44,509 nt of DNA from Pirellulaceae bacterium (GTDB lineage Bacteria; Planctomycetota; Planctomycetia; Pirellulales; Pirellulaceae), in contig JADHUC010000053.1 in the NCBI GenBank assembly GCA_016784735.1, positions 1 through 44,509 of the forward strand, read 5' to 3'. This document shows positions 8,907 through 16,499 of the stretch, piece by piece. A program made the translations under genes and the position numbers. How positions within the stretch are numbered: the first letter of the stretch is position 1; the number at the start of each line of letters is the position of its first letter. Below the pieces are notes generated by a model that made no database searches, was not told the origin of the DNA, and saw only the letters and a list, made by a program, of their open reading frames with translations.

Positions 8907-9223
8907 GTAGGGTGGGCCAAAGCGGGCCACTGCCTATCCTCCTCGCCTCGCCGAACAATCAACCAAGTTCCAAGAACGCCGAATCGCCAACAACCGAGCG
9001 GCGGCCCACCAGAAACCGCTATCCATCCGGATGGCCTCGCATCGCACAGGCCATGCACGGGAGTCGCCGTCCGCGTCGTTGGGCATGATGCGGCCGGATT
9101 GCCGGTCGAACGCGGATCCCGGTGGGCCGCCGCTCAGTTTCCAACAACTTCAACGCGGCTGCCAATGGTAATGTTCCCTGCCGGGCAGAACGAAACGAGA
9201 TGGCTCGCTTGGGCCCACCCTAC
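8907..9223. repeat. Nested inverted repeats in a gene-free stretch
   Basis: Outer arms at 8907-8923 and 9207-9223 are 17 bases each and match at 16 positions (GTAGGGTGGGCC against GGCCCACCCTAC). Inner arms at 8996-9010 and 9121-9135 are a perfect 15-base inverted repeat (GAGCGGCGGCCCACC). No convincing gene lies between. The arrangement suggests a decayed non-autonomous mobile element or several REP-type palindromes inserted together. The rest of the gap from 8819 to 9444 holds only a small hairpin and a promoter-like -10 box. Confidence 0.65.
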
Positions 9224-9318
9224 GCGTCTGCCCGGCGGCAGGCGTGTGTAACCTCCATTACAGTTAAACACTATGCAAGCCTGGTGCAAGGTATGCACGC
9301 CGCGACACTCATCTTGGA

Positions 9319-9347
9319 GGACGGATTGCCAATGTGTCAATCCGTCC
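9319..9347. repeat. Perfect 10-bp hairpin upstream of DUF6922 gene
   Basis: GGACGGATTG at 9319-9328 pairs perfectly with CAATCCGTCC at 9338-9347 across a 9-base loop. There is no T-run on either side, so it is not a typical intrinsic terminator. It lies 40 bases upstream of a strong -10 box and could be an operator or simply an intergenic palindrome. Confidence 0.5.
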
Positions 9348-9386
9348 GTGCAATACCGCCGCGTCGCCACCAGCGGGGCGATCCGC

Positions 9387-9392
9387 TATAAT
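9387..9392 (+). promoter_or_regulatory. -10 box of the DUF6922 gene
   Basis: A perfect TATAAT lies 52 bases before the start codon at 9445. No good -35 hexamer is visible 16-18 bases upstream, so the promoter may depend on an activator or the box may be chance. Confidence 0.45.
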
Positions 9393-9444
9393 GGTATCTT
9401 TGGGCCGTCGAACGCTCTGAAGATGCTCCGCCGAGAAGCTTTCC

Positions 9445-9786
9445 ATGTCCTCCGCCGAGTCACCGCAATTGGATCTCGTTGAGTTGCCGGAGACGCTTCG
9501 AGATTCGTTTTGGGACCACGATTTCGGCCAACTTGACTGGCGGAAACATCGTGACTTCATCATTCGTCGGGTTCTTGAGGCTGGGTCATGGGCGGCCATC
9601 TGCTGGCTCCGCTCCGTGGTGGACGACGTGGGACTGCGAGATTGGTTTGACCGGCATCAAGGCCGGTCGCTCAGCACCAAACAGCTTCGCTTCTGGCAAT
9701 TGATCTTAGACATTCCATCCGAACGCGTGGACCAATGGCTCGCGTCCCCAGGGCGAAAGATCTGGGAAGGAAGACTGCACCGATGA
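9445..9786 (+). CDS. DUF6922-like protein, probable antitoxin partner
   Basis: The 113-residue protein has the pattern of the DUF6922 family: an acidic N-terminus, then FWDHDFGQLDWRKHRDFII, RRVLEAGSWAAICWLR and a C-terminal helix ending near SEQVD-like residues and PGRKIWEG. Members usually sit directly upstream of an AbiEii/AbiGii-type nucleotidyltransferase toxin gene and are taken to be its antitoxin. Here the next ATG overlaps the stop codon (ATGA), the usual coupling, but that downstream frame ends after 21 codons. The gene therefore appears to be an orphan. The family assignment is from memory of family patterns and should be tested by profile search. Confidence 0.65.
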   Translation: MSSAESPQLDLVELPETLRDSFWDHDFGQLDWRKHRDFIIRRVLEAGSWAAICWLRSVVDDVGLRDWFDRHQGRSLSTKQLRFWQLILDIPSERVDQWLASPGRKIWEGRLHR

Positions 9787-9848
9787 ATCTGCATTCCGAT
9801 GTGCTACCGTCGGAACAGCAGAACGCTTTGCGTCAGCTTGGTCGGTGA
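9783..9848 (+). pseudogene. Stub of an AbiEii-like nucleotidyltransferase toxin gene
   Basis: The frame starts at ATG 9783, overlapping the stop of the DUF6922 gene by ATGA, and reads MNLHSDVLPSEQQNALRQL before a stop at 9846-9848. The first residues (MNLH..VLP..Q) resemble the usual beginning of AbiEii/AbiGii-family toxins. The nucleotidyltransferase core is missing and the following bases up to the RTX gene contain no recognisable continuation. This is read as the leftover of a deleted toxin gene. Confidence 0.5.
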
Positions 9849-9913
9849 GCGTTTCGTCAGTTGCCTATCTCCCTGAGCTGTCTAGGTTGCTGCGCGCGGG
9901 TGCCCATCTCGCA

Positions 9914-9949
9914 GGAGAAGCTCTGGAATTCTCATGAATTCCCTTCTCC
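9914..9949. repeat. Bulged hairpin upstream of the RTX gene
   Basis: GGAGAAG at 9914-9920 pairs with CTTCTCC at 9943-9949, and GGAATTC pairs with GAATTCC inside, with a four-base bulge (CTCT) on the left arm and a TCAT loop. It is 84 bases upstream of the next start codon. Its role is unknown; it could be a leader RNA structure or the end of the deleted toxin region. Confidence 0.4.
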
Positions 9950-10032
9950 CGGTGTCCGGTTTCTCGCTGAATGTCGTTCTGACTATTGAACTGGCCTGAC
10001 AAACGACTTCTCTCGATTCTGCGGAGGCGACG

Positions 10033-12051
10033 ATGAGACTCTTCACTAGACAATTCGACCGGAAACGAAAGAACGGCAATCGAGGTCTTCGGCGATCCCT
10101 GGCTCTTGAATCCCTGGAAATCCGGCAAATGATGGCCGCCGACATCGGCTTGTTCGACGGCACCCTGATGATCGATGGCACATCGCAGAATGATGTTGTG
10201 GAGATCGACTACCATGTGTCAAACGTCCAGACGCGCTTCGGTTCCTGGAGTATTCCCTACCTGTCGGTCGAGCACGGGCACGAGAATGCCAGCGGGAATT
10301 TGGTGATCGACGGTACTGAATATTTCTCGCCCTTTGTCGTCAAGAGGATCGAATTTGAGGGCAAAGCCGGTAATGACGTTTTTCACAATAACACGTGGAC
10401 TGAGTCGTTCGCTTTCGGCGGAGCCGGCAATGATGTCCTCCAGGGAGGCCAAGGCACAGACGTGCTCGAAGGCAACGCGGGCCATGATTCTCTAACGGGC
10501 GGCAAGGGCGACGATGAACTCAAAGGCGGCTCGGGCAACGATAGCCTCTATGGCGAAGCCGGCAACGACACGCTCGATGGCGGACTCGGATCGGACAAGC
10601 TGTTCGGTGGCCAAGGTCACGACTTGCTGACAGGCGGCACTCAGAATGATTTCATCAACGGCGGTGCCGGAGTCGATCGCGTCAAGGATCAGGTCAAGTA
10701 CAACGCTACGGTGAAGCTTGTCAACAGTCTATTGTCCGTGAAATACGCCGCCTACACGGAATACGACCCGCTCAATTCGATCGAGCACGCCACGCTGATC
10801 GGGTCCAGTGGCGACAATGTGCTGGATGCCACAGAGTTCTACGCCGGTTCGGTCACTTTGATCGGAGGCGCCGGCGATGACGTCCTCAAGGGCACTGGTA
10901 AGGACGACTTGCTGGTGGGCGGCACGGGTAACGATGTGCTCCGCGGCGGCAAAGGCTCGGACACCTTGTACGGCGACATGGGGAATGACGTGTTGACCGG
11001 CGGTCCCGGCGCGGACCATTTGTTCGGCGACTACGGTCACGATCGTCTGGAGGAGTACGTGTCCGAGGAAGTGACCCTGAGCAACAGCAAGCTGTCGATC
11101 AAGACCGGCGGCTTCTTCGGGCTACAGGAAACCGACGACCTGCACTCGATCGAAGAAGCCGAGCTAACCGGCAGCGGTGGGGACGACAAGATCGTCGCCG
11201 TGGCCTTCAGCGGTGACGTGACGCTGCGGGGCAAGGGAGGGGACGATTTCCTCATGGGCGGTAAAGGCGACGATCGGCTTTACGGCGGTTGGGGCAACGA
11301 CAAGCTGTTCGGCATGTGGGGTAACGACGGTCTGTTCGGTGGCGACGCCGCCGATGTTCTCACCGGAGGCTCCGGCGCCGACCGGTTCCTGTGGCAAAAG
11401 GACGACGCCATCCAGGACAAGAGTGCGGAGGATGCACGGATCAAGTTCATCGACAGCGACGGCGTAACGATCAACTACGATGGCTCGACGCTCATCTACA
11501 CCGCGGCGGCGTGGTCGGATGACGAGATCGAGGCGGTCGATGGAGCGCTGGCCGCCCTTCACCAGCGCACCGGCAACACGAAGCTATTGAAAACCTCGTA
11601 CAACACGGAACTCACTTTCGAACGGATCGGAAGCTGCGGGTGCGGATTCGACGGCTGGAACTCGGGGGCCAAGTCCCGTTTCGCCGATCCCACGTTCGCG
11701 AAGGGAGACGCGTGGATTCACCAAGTGGTCTTCCATGAGATCGGGCACAACTGGGACAACGAGAATCCCAACTGGCCCGAGTTCAAGCAGTTGAGTATCT
11801 GGACGAAGAAAGACAAGTCCGGCGACTCCAGCTACGAACAGAGCAAAGACGGCAACTGGTACTATAAGAAATCGGCCACGTTCGCCCGCGATTACGGCAA
11901 GACGAATCCCAAAGAGGATTTTGCATCGGCCTTCGCCGCCTACTTCATGGACTACGCCGAGGAAGCGTACTCGGGCAATCCGGGGCCGGTCGCCATCTCG
12001 GCCAAGCTGCAATTGATCGACGAGTTCCTCGACGACCTGGCCGCCGCGTGA
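10033..12051 (+). CDS. RTX-repeat calcium-binding protein with C-terminal zincin domain
   Basis: The 672-residue protein starts with a basic segment followed by LALESLEIRQMMAAD, the LEPR-XLL-like sequence found at the start of many very large planctomycete extracellular proteins. From about residue 130 to 460 there are many GGxGND/GGxGxD nonapeptide repeats (for example GGAGNDVLQGG and GGKGDDELKGG) that form calcium-binding beta-rolls, in three blocks separated by linkers. The C-terminal domain (about 480-672) carries HEIGHNW (H568, E569, H572) and a later NPKEDFASAFAAYF (E628), the zinc-ligand pattern of gluzincins of the anthrax-lethal-factor-like group. A secreted, calcium-stabilised metalloprotease is likely. 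GGAGG at 10022-10026 supports the start. The gene converges on the oxidoreductase remnant at 12077. Confidence 0.85.
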   Translation: MRLFTRQFDRKRKNGNRGLRRSLALESLEIRQMMAADIGLFDGTLMIDGTSQNDVVEIDYHVSNVQTRFGSWSIPYLSVEHGHENASGNLVIDGTEYFSPFVVKRIEFEGKAGNDVFHNNTWTESFAFGGAGNDVLQGGQGTDVLEGNAGHDSLTGGKGDDELKGGSGNDSLYGEAGNDTLDGGLGSDKLFGGQGHDLLTGGTQNDFINGGAGVDRVKDQVKYNATVKLVNSLLSVKYAAYTEYDPLNSIEHATLIGSSGDNVLDATEFYAGSVTLIGGAGDDVLKGTGKDDLLVGGTGNDVLRGGKGSDTLYGDMGNDVLTGGPGADHLFGDYGHDRLEEYVSEEVTLSNSKLSIKTGGFFGLQETDDLHSIEEAELTGSGGDDKIVAVAFSGDVTLRGKGGDDFLMGGKGDDRLYGGWGNDKLFGMWGNDGLFGGDAADVLTGGSGADRFLWQKDDAIQDKSAEDARIKFIDSDGVTINYDGSTLIYTAAAWSDDEIEAVDGALAALHQRTGNTKLLKTSYNTELTFERIGSCGCGFDGWNSGAKSRFADPTFAKGDAWIHQVVFHEIGHNWDNENPNWPEFKQLSIWTKKDKSGDSSYEQSKDGNWYYKKSATFARDYGKTNPKEDFASAFAAYFMDYAEEAYSGNPGPVAISAKLQLIDEFLDDLAAA

Positions 12052-12076
12052 AACGATTCCGTTCACAGCCGACGCA

Positions 12077-12193
12077 GTCGTCGAACGCCTCGGCCTCGAC
12101 AAGAATCTCGGCTCCGAATGACGGGAGGATCATCGCGAGGGTCGCCAGCAAAATGGAGCCGGCAAGAGTGATCTTCTGTTTGAGTGCTCTCAT
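12077..12193 (-). pseudogene. Severed 5' end of a probable FAD-dependent oxidoreductase gene
   Basis: An ATG at 12193 overlaps the TGA of the DUF1080 gene (ATGA), as for a second gene of an operon. It encodes a signal peptide (MRALKQKITLAGSILLATLA, then MILPSFGAE) followed by ILVEAEAFDD. That last motif is the usual beginning of a planctomycete family of secreted FAD-dependent oxidoreductase or xanthan-lyase-like proteins. After FDD, about base 12077, the frame degenerates into sequence antisense to the RTX gene and stops at 11945. Only about 39 codons of the gene survive. The identification comes from the motif and the context. Confidence 0.55.
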
Positions 12194-13542
12194 TCGATTT
12201 CTTTCACGAAGATGTTTGCGAATTCAATCGGGTCGCCGTGGTGTTGTAGGGCGATCGGCCCGCGCTCCGGTACGCCGGGCAGTTGCGCATCCTCGATCAC
12301 GGTTTCGCCGTTCAGGTTTACGGTGAGCCGGTCGCCGCGCATGGTGATCAAAAAACGATTCCATTTGCCGATCGGGGCATCCGCATTCTTCTTGGGAGTG
12401 ACTCCGGCTCGCACCTCGGGCGACATCGACTTGTCGCTCCGGTAACCATAAACTTCGCCAGAGCCGATGGGCCAGCACCACATGTTCACCTGGCTCTTGC
12501 TATTGCCGCGCAGATAGATGCCGCTGTCTCCCGCATCGGGAACTTCCTCCAGCTTCGGCTGGCCTTCGTCGTCCACGGCCGGTTCGCCATTGGGCAGAAT
12601 GACCGGTAGCGGCTTGGGTTCCGGCTTACGCGTCCAACGCCAGTCGCAAATCATGGCAAAGTCGCCGTACTCCTTCTCCGACCATAGGTTCTTGTCTTGT
12701 GCTTCACTCTTGCCGTCGTAAACCAACCTCCAATCTGTGGGTTTCCAATGGCCGTCGTGACCTGGATCGGCCTTCCATCCATTCAGGTCAGCGCCGGTGT
12801 ACAGCGGGACGAAGCCTTTTGACGGTTCTGCGATTTCATCGGCACTGGGGTTTGTCGAAGGCAATTCGCAGATCCGGATGTTGCGGAAGTGGCATTCGGA
12901 GCCCTCGGACTCCAAGCACAGGTAGCCTTTTCGTGGCGAGCAATCCTTGCCGACGGTAACTTCCTTGTCGTTGACGCTCAACCGCAACACGCCGTCACGG
13001 CCCTCCAGGCGATAGTGATTCCACTGCGGCGAATCTTTGGAGCGATCTTCGATCGGGAAACTCCGCGCTCCGGTGCTCGAAATACGGCCGGTAGGCGTCA
13101 TTGTCGAGCCGAGGACGGGGAAGACGTCGCCGTGCGTCGTGTACCATTCGTTCCTTCCCTTGACGTTGAAACCGTTGTCCAGGATCTGCACTTCCATTCC
13201 CCGAGCAAAGGGCGAACCCACCGCCGAGAGCCCATCTCCCCAGACAAACAGCCCCGCGTTTCCGCCGGGCTTCATGTGCCGCCATTCCAGTTGGATGATG
13301 AAGTTTTCGTATTGCTTCTCGGTGCGCATCAACCCGGTTGGAATCCCATTCGAAACAATGATCCCATCGCGCACACTGAACGTGTTCGGAGCGACATTGA
13401 TCGGGACCCAGCCCGAGAGATCTTTCCCATTGAAGAGCGGCTTGAAGTCATCCTCTTCATCGGCCGCGTGCGTGGCCAGAGTTGCCAAGCCGACCAAGGT
13501 CAGAAGGACGAGAATCTGTAGAGATCGTATCTCGCGGTTCAT
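12190..13542 (-). CDS. Secreted protein with two DUF1080 (3-keto-disaccharide hydrolase) domains
   Basis: The start at 13542 gives 450 residues; AAGGAGGT is placed ideally upstream and a signal peptide follows (LQILVLLTLVGLATLATHAA). Domain one (about 32-230) begins FKPLFNGKDLSGW and contains YENFIIQLEWRH and GNAGLFVWG. Domain two (about 240-450) begins FVPLYTGADLNGW and contains YGDFAMICDWRW, GDSGIYLRG and the closing GPIALQHHGDPIEFANIFVKEI. These are hallmarks of DUF1080, a concanavalin-like fold, some members of which cleave 3-keto-glycosides formed by sugar oxidoreductases. Pairing with a FAD- or NAD-dependent oxidoreductase is common, and the remnant of such a gene follows directly. Two domains in one chain is less common than one. 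Confidence 0.9.
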   Translation of the reverse strand: MNREIRSLQILVLLTLVGLATLATHAADEEDDFKPLFNGKDLSGWVPINVAPNTFSVRDGIIVSNGIPTGLMRTEKQYENFIIQLEWRHMKPGGNAGLFVWGDGLSAVGSPFARGMEVQILDNGFNVKGRNEWYTTHGDVFPVLGSTMTPTGRISSTGARSFPIEDRSKDSPQWNHYRLEGRDGVLRLSVNDKEVTVGKDCSPRKGYLCLESEGSECHFRNIRICELPSTNPSADEIAEPSKGFVPLYTGADLNGWKADPGHDGHWKPTDWRLVYDGKSEAQDKNLWSEKEYGDFAMICDWRWTRKPEPKPLPVILPNGEPAVDDEGQPKLEEVPDAGDSGIYLRGNSKSQVNMWCWPIGSGEVYGYRSDKSMSPEVRAGVTPKKNADAPIGKWNRFLITMRGDRLTVNLNGETVIEDAQLPGVPERGPIALQHHGDPIEFANIFVKEIE

Positions 13543-13602
13543 TTGATTACCTCCTTTTCCAATTGGTGATTCGTCAGACACCGCCACATTGGCGTCCCAG
13601 GA

Positions 13603-13663
13603 TAACCCGAAGCGTTGGCGAGGGAACACCTCGCGGCAATTCCCTCGCTAACGCTTCGGGTTA
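13603..13663. repeat. Palindromic repeat, TRSVSEG family, copy 1
   Basis: Arms at 13603-13625 and 13641-13663 match at 22 of 23 positions (left arm begins TAACCCGAAGCG, right arm ends CGCTTCGGGTTA) with a 15-base spacer. A second copy is at 20661-20727 and half a copy at 23561-23577. When translated, the arm reads TRSVSEG in one frame, a spurious peptide often annotated in planctomycete genomes. It lies between the divergent DUF1080 and fusion genes. Confidence 0.85.
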
Positions 13664-13813
13664 CTAACGGCTGATCGTGTGCAATATTGCGGCGGTTACA
13701 AGTGGGAGCATTTATTGTACGCTATGGGAACGTGAAAGGGGCGTGCGGAAACAAATAGGGCTTTCCGGAAAACAGCGAGGGCGGGAGATACCGTTTGGTG
13801 GTAGAGGATGATT

Positions 13814-16417
13814 ATGCGTAGCACGCATTGGCTGTGGTGGATGTGGCTTGTTGCTGGATGCATATGCGCTGATTCGGTTGCAGGGCAGTCAGCCGAGGAC
13901 GGGGCGCAGACTTTGCAGCTTGCCCGACACGCTGCTTCGGCGGGATGCTTCAGCGAGGCGGAGACGCTACTCCGCGAGAAGATTGCCGATCCCGATGCGC
14001 CGGCGGTGGACCAGTTCGCCGTGCAACTTGAGATCTTGCGGCGAATTCGGCTGGATTATTCGCTGACGGGGGAGCAACTGCTGCGGCAATTGCGCGAGAG
14101 TATCCCAGACGTCACCGCCGAAGAGATGGAACGCTGGCGACAGCAGGGCGTTTTGCAGCATCGTGTGATTGACGGACAGGTGTGCTATTTCAAACGAGCG
14201 GCGGGCAATCTGTCTCGCGCTTGTCCCGCGGCGAAGGCCCGTCGACAGACGCGCGTCACGCCGACAGGGACTCGGTTCGATTTGCCCGCACATCTGGCAC
14301 AGCTCGTTGCGGAAGCGGAACGGATCGGACAGACGCAGATTCATCCCGTCAAGCACCGCATTCGCTATGAGCTGCGAGTGAAGGAGGGGCATCGAAGATT
14401 GCGGAAGGGTGCGATCGTACGATGCTGGCTGCCGTTTCCGCAAGAGTATCGGCAACAGACCCAGGTCAAGCTGTTATCGGCCGAGCCCGCGTCGGCCATC
14501 GTGTCACCGAACGGCCACCCGCACCGGACCGTCTACTTTGAACTGACGGTGGACGATCCGTCGAACCCGCCTGCGTTCGAGGCCGAGTTCGAGTTTGTGA
14601 CGGCTGCATACGTTCCGCAACTCGATCCGGCCAAGGTGAAACCGTACGACACGACCGACGAACTGTACCGTGAGTATACGGCCGAACGCGCACCGCACAT
14701 CGTCTTCACGCCCGAGGTGAAGAAGCTGGCCGCTGAGATTGTCGGCGATGAGACAAATCCGTTGGAAAAGGCGCTGCGAATCTTCCGTTGGGTCTCGAAT
14801 GAAATCCGCTGGTGTTCGGAGATGGAGTATAGCACCATCCAAAACCTATCGGGGAAGGGAATCGCGGCACGCGAGGGTGATTGCGGGGTACAGGGTTTGG
14901 TCTTCGTCACGCTGTGCCGAGCGGCCGGTGTGCCGGCCCGTTGGCAGTCTGGTTGGCAGTCGCTGCCCAACCGGCGAAACATGCACGACTGGTCGGAGTT
15001 CTACGTCGAGCCGTGGGGCTGGCTGCCGGCCGACGCGTCGTACGGTTTGCAGGAGCACGCGGATGCGCGCGTGCGTGATTTCTATTGCGGGCACCTGGAT
15101 CCATACCGTCTGATTGTCAACCTCGACTACGGTCACCAGTTGCATCCGGCCAAGCAGAGCTTTCGCAGCGAGCCCTGCGATTTTCAGCGAGGCGAGATCG
15201 AGGTCGACGGGCACAACCTGTATTTCGACGAATGGAGTTGGGATATCGACGTGCGCACCATGCCACTGGATGGCGGGCTCACGAGTGTCGAGGAGGCGCT
15301 GGACGCGGTTGTGCCAAAGCAACTACAGGCCGGCAAGATGTCCGGAGCTGTGATCGCCGTAGGCCGTCGGACAGAGGCAGGTTACGAGACCTGGCAAAAG
15401 GCTTACGGATTGATGCAGTTTGAACCGCAACCGGCTCCGATGCGAAAAGACGCCATTTTCGACATGGCCTCGATGACTAAGCCGATCGCGACTGGTACGA
15501 GCTTGATGAAACTCGTCGAACAGGGCCGCTTGGCCCTGGATGACCCGGTCGGCAAGTATCTACCGGAGTTCAACACGGAGGACAACAAGAAGAAGGTCAC
15601 CATCCGCCACTTGATGACGCATATGTCGGGCATGCCGCCTTACGTTGGTGCGGCGAGGCAGAAGGTGATCCGGGACGAGGCGGGGAAGTTTCCGTGCCCA
15701 GACGCGACGCGCGAGTACATCCGCAAGTTGTCGCTGGCGGCCGAGCCGGGCGAGAAGATGGTGTACAGTTGCCTGAATGCCATTCTCTGCGCCGCGGTGC
15801 TTGAAGTCGTCACGGGGCAGCCACTGGACAGCTTCGCGGCGGAACACATCTTCAAGCCGCTGAAGATGGACTCGAGCGGTTTCAACCCACTCGAAAACAA
15901 ACGCACTCGGTGCGTGCCGAGCGAACGGGCTGCGCATGGAAGCGGCGCAGGCGGGTTCCTGCAGGGCCAAGTACACGATCCGCTGGCGGCAATGCAGGGC
16001 GGCGTGTCGGGCAACGCGGGGTTGTTCAGCACAGTTGCGGACCTCCATCGCTATGCGCAAATGATGCTCGACGGAGGCACGCTGGACGGCGTGCGCATCC
16101 TGAAGGAGCAGACGATTCGTGACATGACGCGCGTGCAGAATCCCGGCGCCGTTAACAAGTACGGTAAACCAGACCGCCGCGGCTTGCTCTGGGACCTGTA
16201 TGTCCCGGATCCCGGTGATGCCGGCGTGGATGCGATATTCGCGTATGGGCACACAGGATACACCGGCACCGCGATTCGCATGTATCCCGAGCACGGCGTC
16301 TACATCATCGCGCTGGCCAATCGCGTACATCCCAACGACACCGGCAAGGTCGGATCGCTGCGGCGAGCGGTCTGGGAGACAGTTGGCGCAGTGCTGATGG
16401 ACTGCCCGGCGCCGTAA
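13814..16417 (+). CDS. Transglutaminase-like and serine beta-lactamase-like fusion protein
   Basis: An ATG at 13808 is also in frame, but GAGG at 13804-13807 is correctly spaced only for the one at 13814, giving 867 residues. After a signal peptide (LWWMWLVAGCICADSVAG), residues of about 180-430 form a transglutaminase-like domain with the full triad: C357 in GDCGVQG, H391 in NMHDWSEF and D407 in LPADASYG. Residues of about 510-867 form a class C beta-lactamase/esterase-like domain with the nucleophile in SMTK (S553, K556) and a late HTG motif in YGHTGYTGT. The YxN position reads YSC (Y651), where YSN or YSD is usual. Both halves look active otherwise. Such secreted serine hydrolases act as esterases or peptidases; the role of the fusion is unknown. 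Confidence 0.85.
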   Translation: MRSTHWLWWMWLVAGCICADSVAGQSAEDGAQTLQLARHAASAGCFSEAETLLREKIADPDAPAVDQFAVQLEILRRIRLDYSLTGEQLLRQLRESIPDVTAEEMERWRQQGVLQHRVIDGQVCYFKRAAGNLSRACPAAKARRQTRVTPTGTRFDLPAHLAQLVAEAERIGQTQIHPVKHRIRYELRVKEGHRRLRKGAIVRCWLPFPQEYRQQTQVKLLSAEPASAIVSPNGHPHRTVYFELTVDDPSNPPAFEAEFEFVTAAYVPQLDPAKVKPYDTTDELYREYTAERAPHIVFTPEVKKLAAEIVGDETNPLEKALRIFRWVSNEIRWCSEMEYSTIQNLSGKGIAAREGDCGVQGLVFVTLCRAAGVPARWQSGWQSLPNRRNMHDWSEFYVEPWGWLPADASYGLQEHADARVRDFYCGHLDPYRLIVNLDYGHQLHPAKQSFRSEPCDFQRGEIEVDGHNLYFDEWSWDIDVRTMPLDGGLTSVEEALDAVVPKQLQAGKMSGAVIAVGRRTEAGYETWQKAYGLMQFEPQPAPMRKDAIFDMASMTKPIATGTSLMKLVEQGRLALDDPVGKYLPEFNTEDNKKKVTIRHLMTHMSGMPPYVGAARQKVIRDEAGKFPCPDATREYIRKLSLAAEPGEKMVYSCLNAILCAAVLEVVTGQPLDSFAAEHIFKPLKMDSSGFNPLENKRTRCVPSERAAHGSGAGGFLQGQVHDPLAAMQGGVSGNAGLFSTVADLHRYAQMMLDGGTLDGVRILKEQTIRDMTRVQNPGAVNKYGKPDRRGLLWDLYVPDPGDAGVDAIFAYGHTGYTGTAIRMYPEHGVYIIALANRVHPNDTGKVGSLRRAVWETVGAVLMDCPAP

Positions 16418-16499
16418 CGCGAATTGGCTGTACCGAGCAGGACGGATCGGCAAACCACCTTACGAAGAATTCCTACAACGTGGCACAAGGATTTGATCC

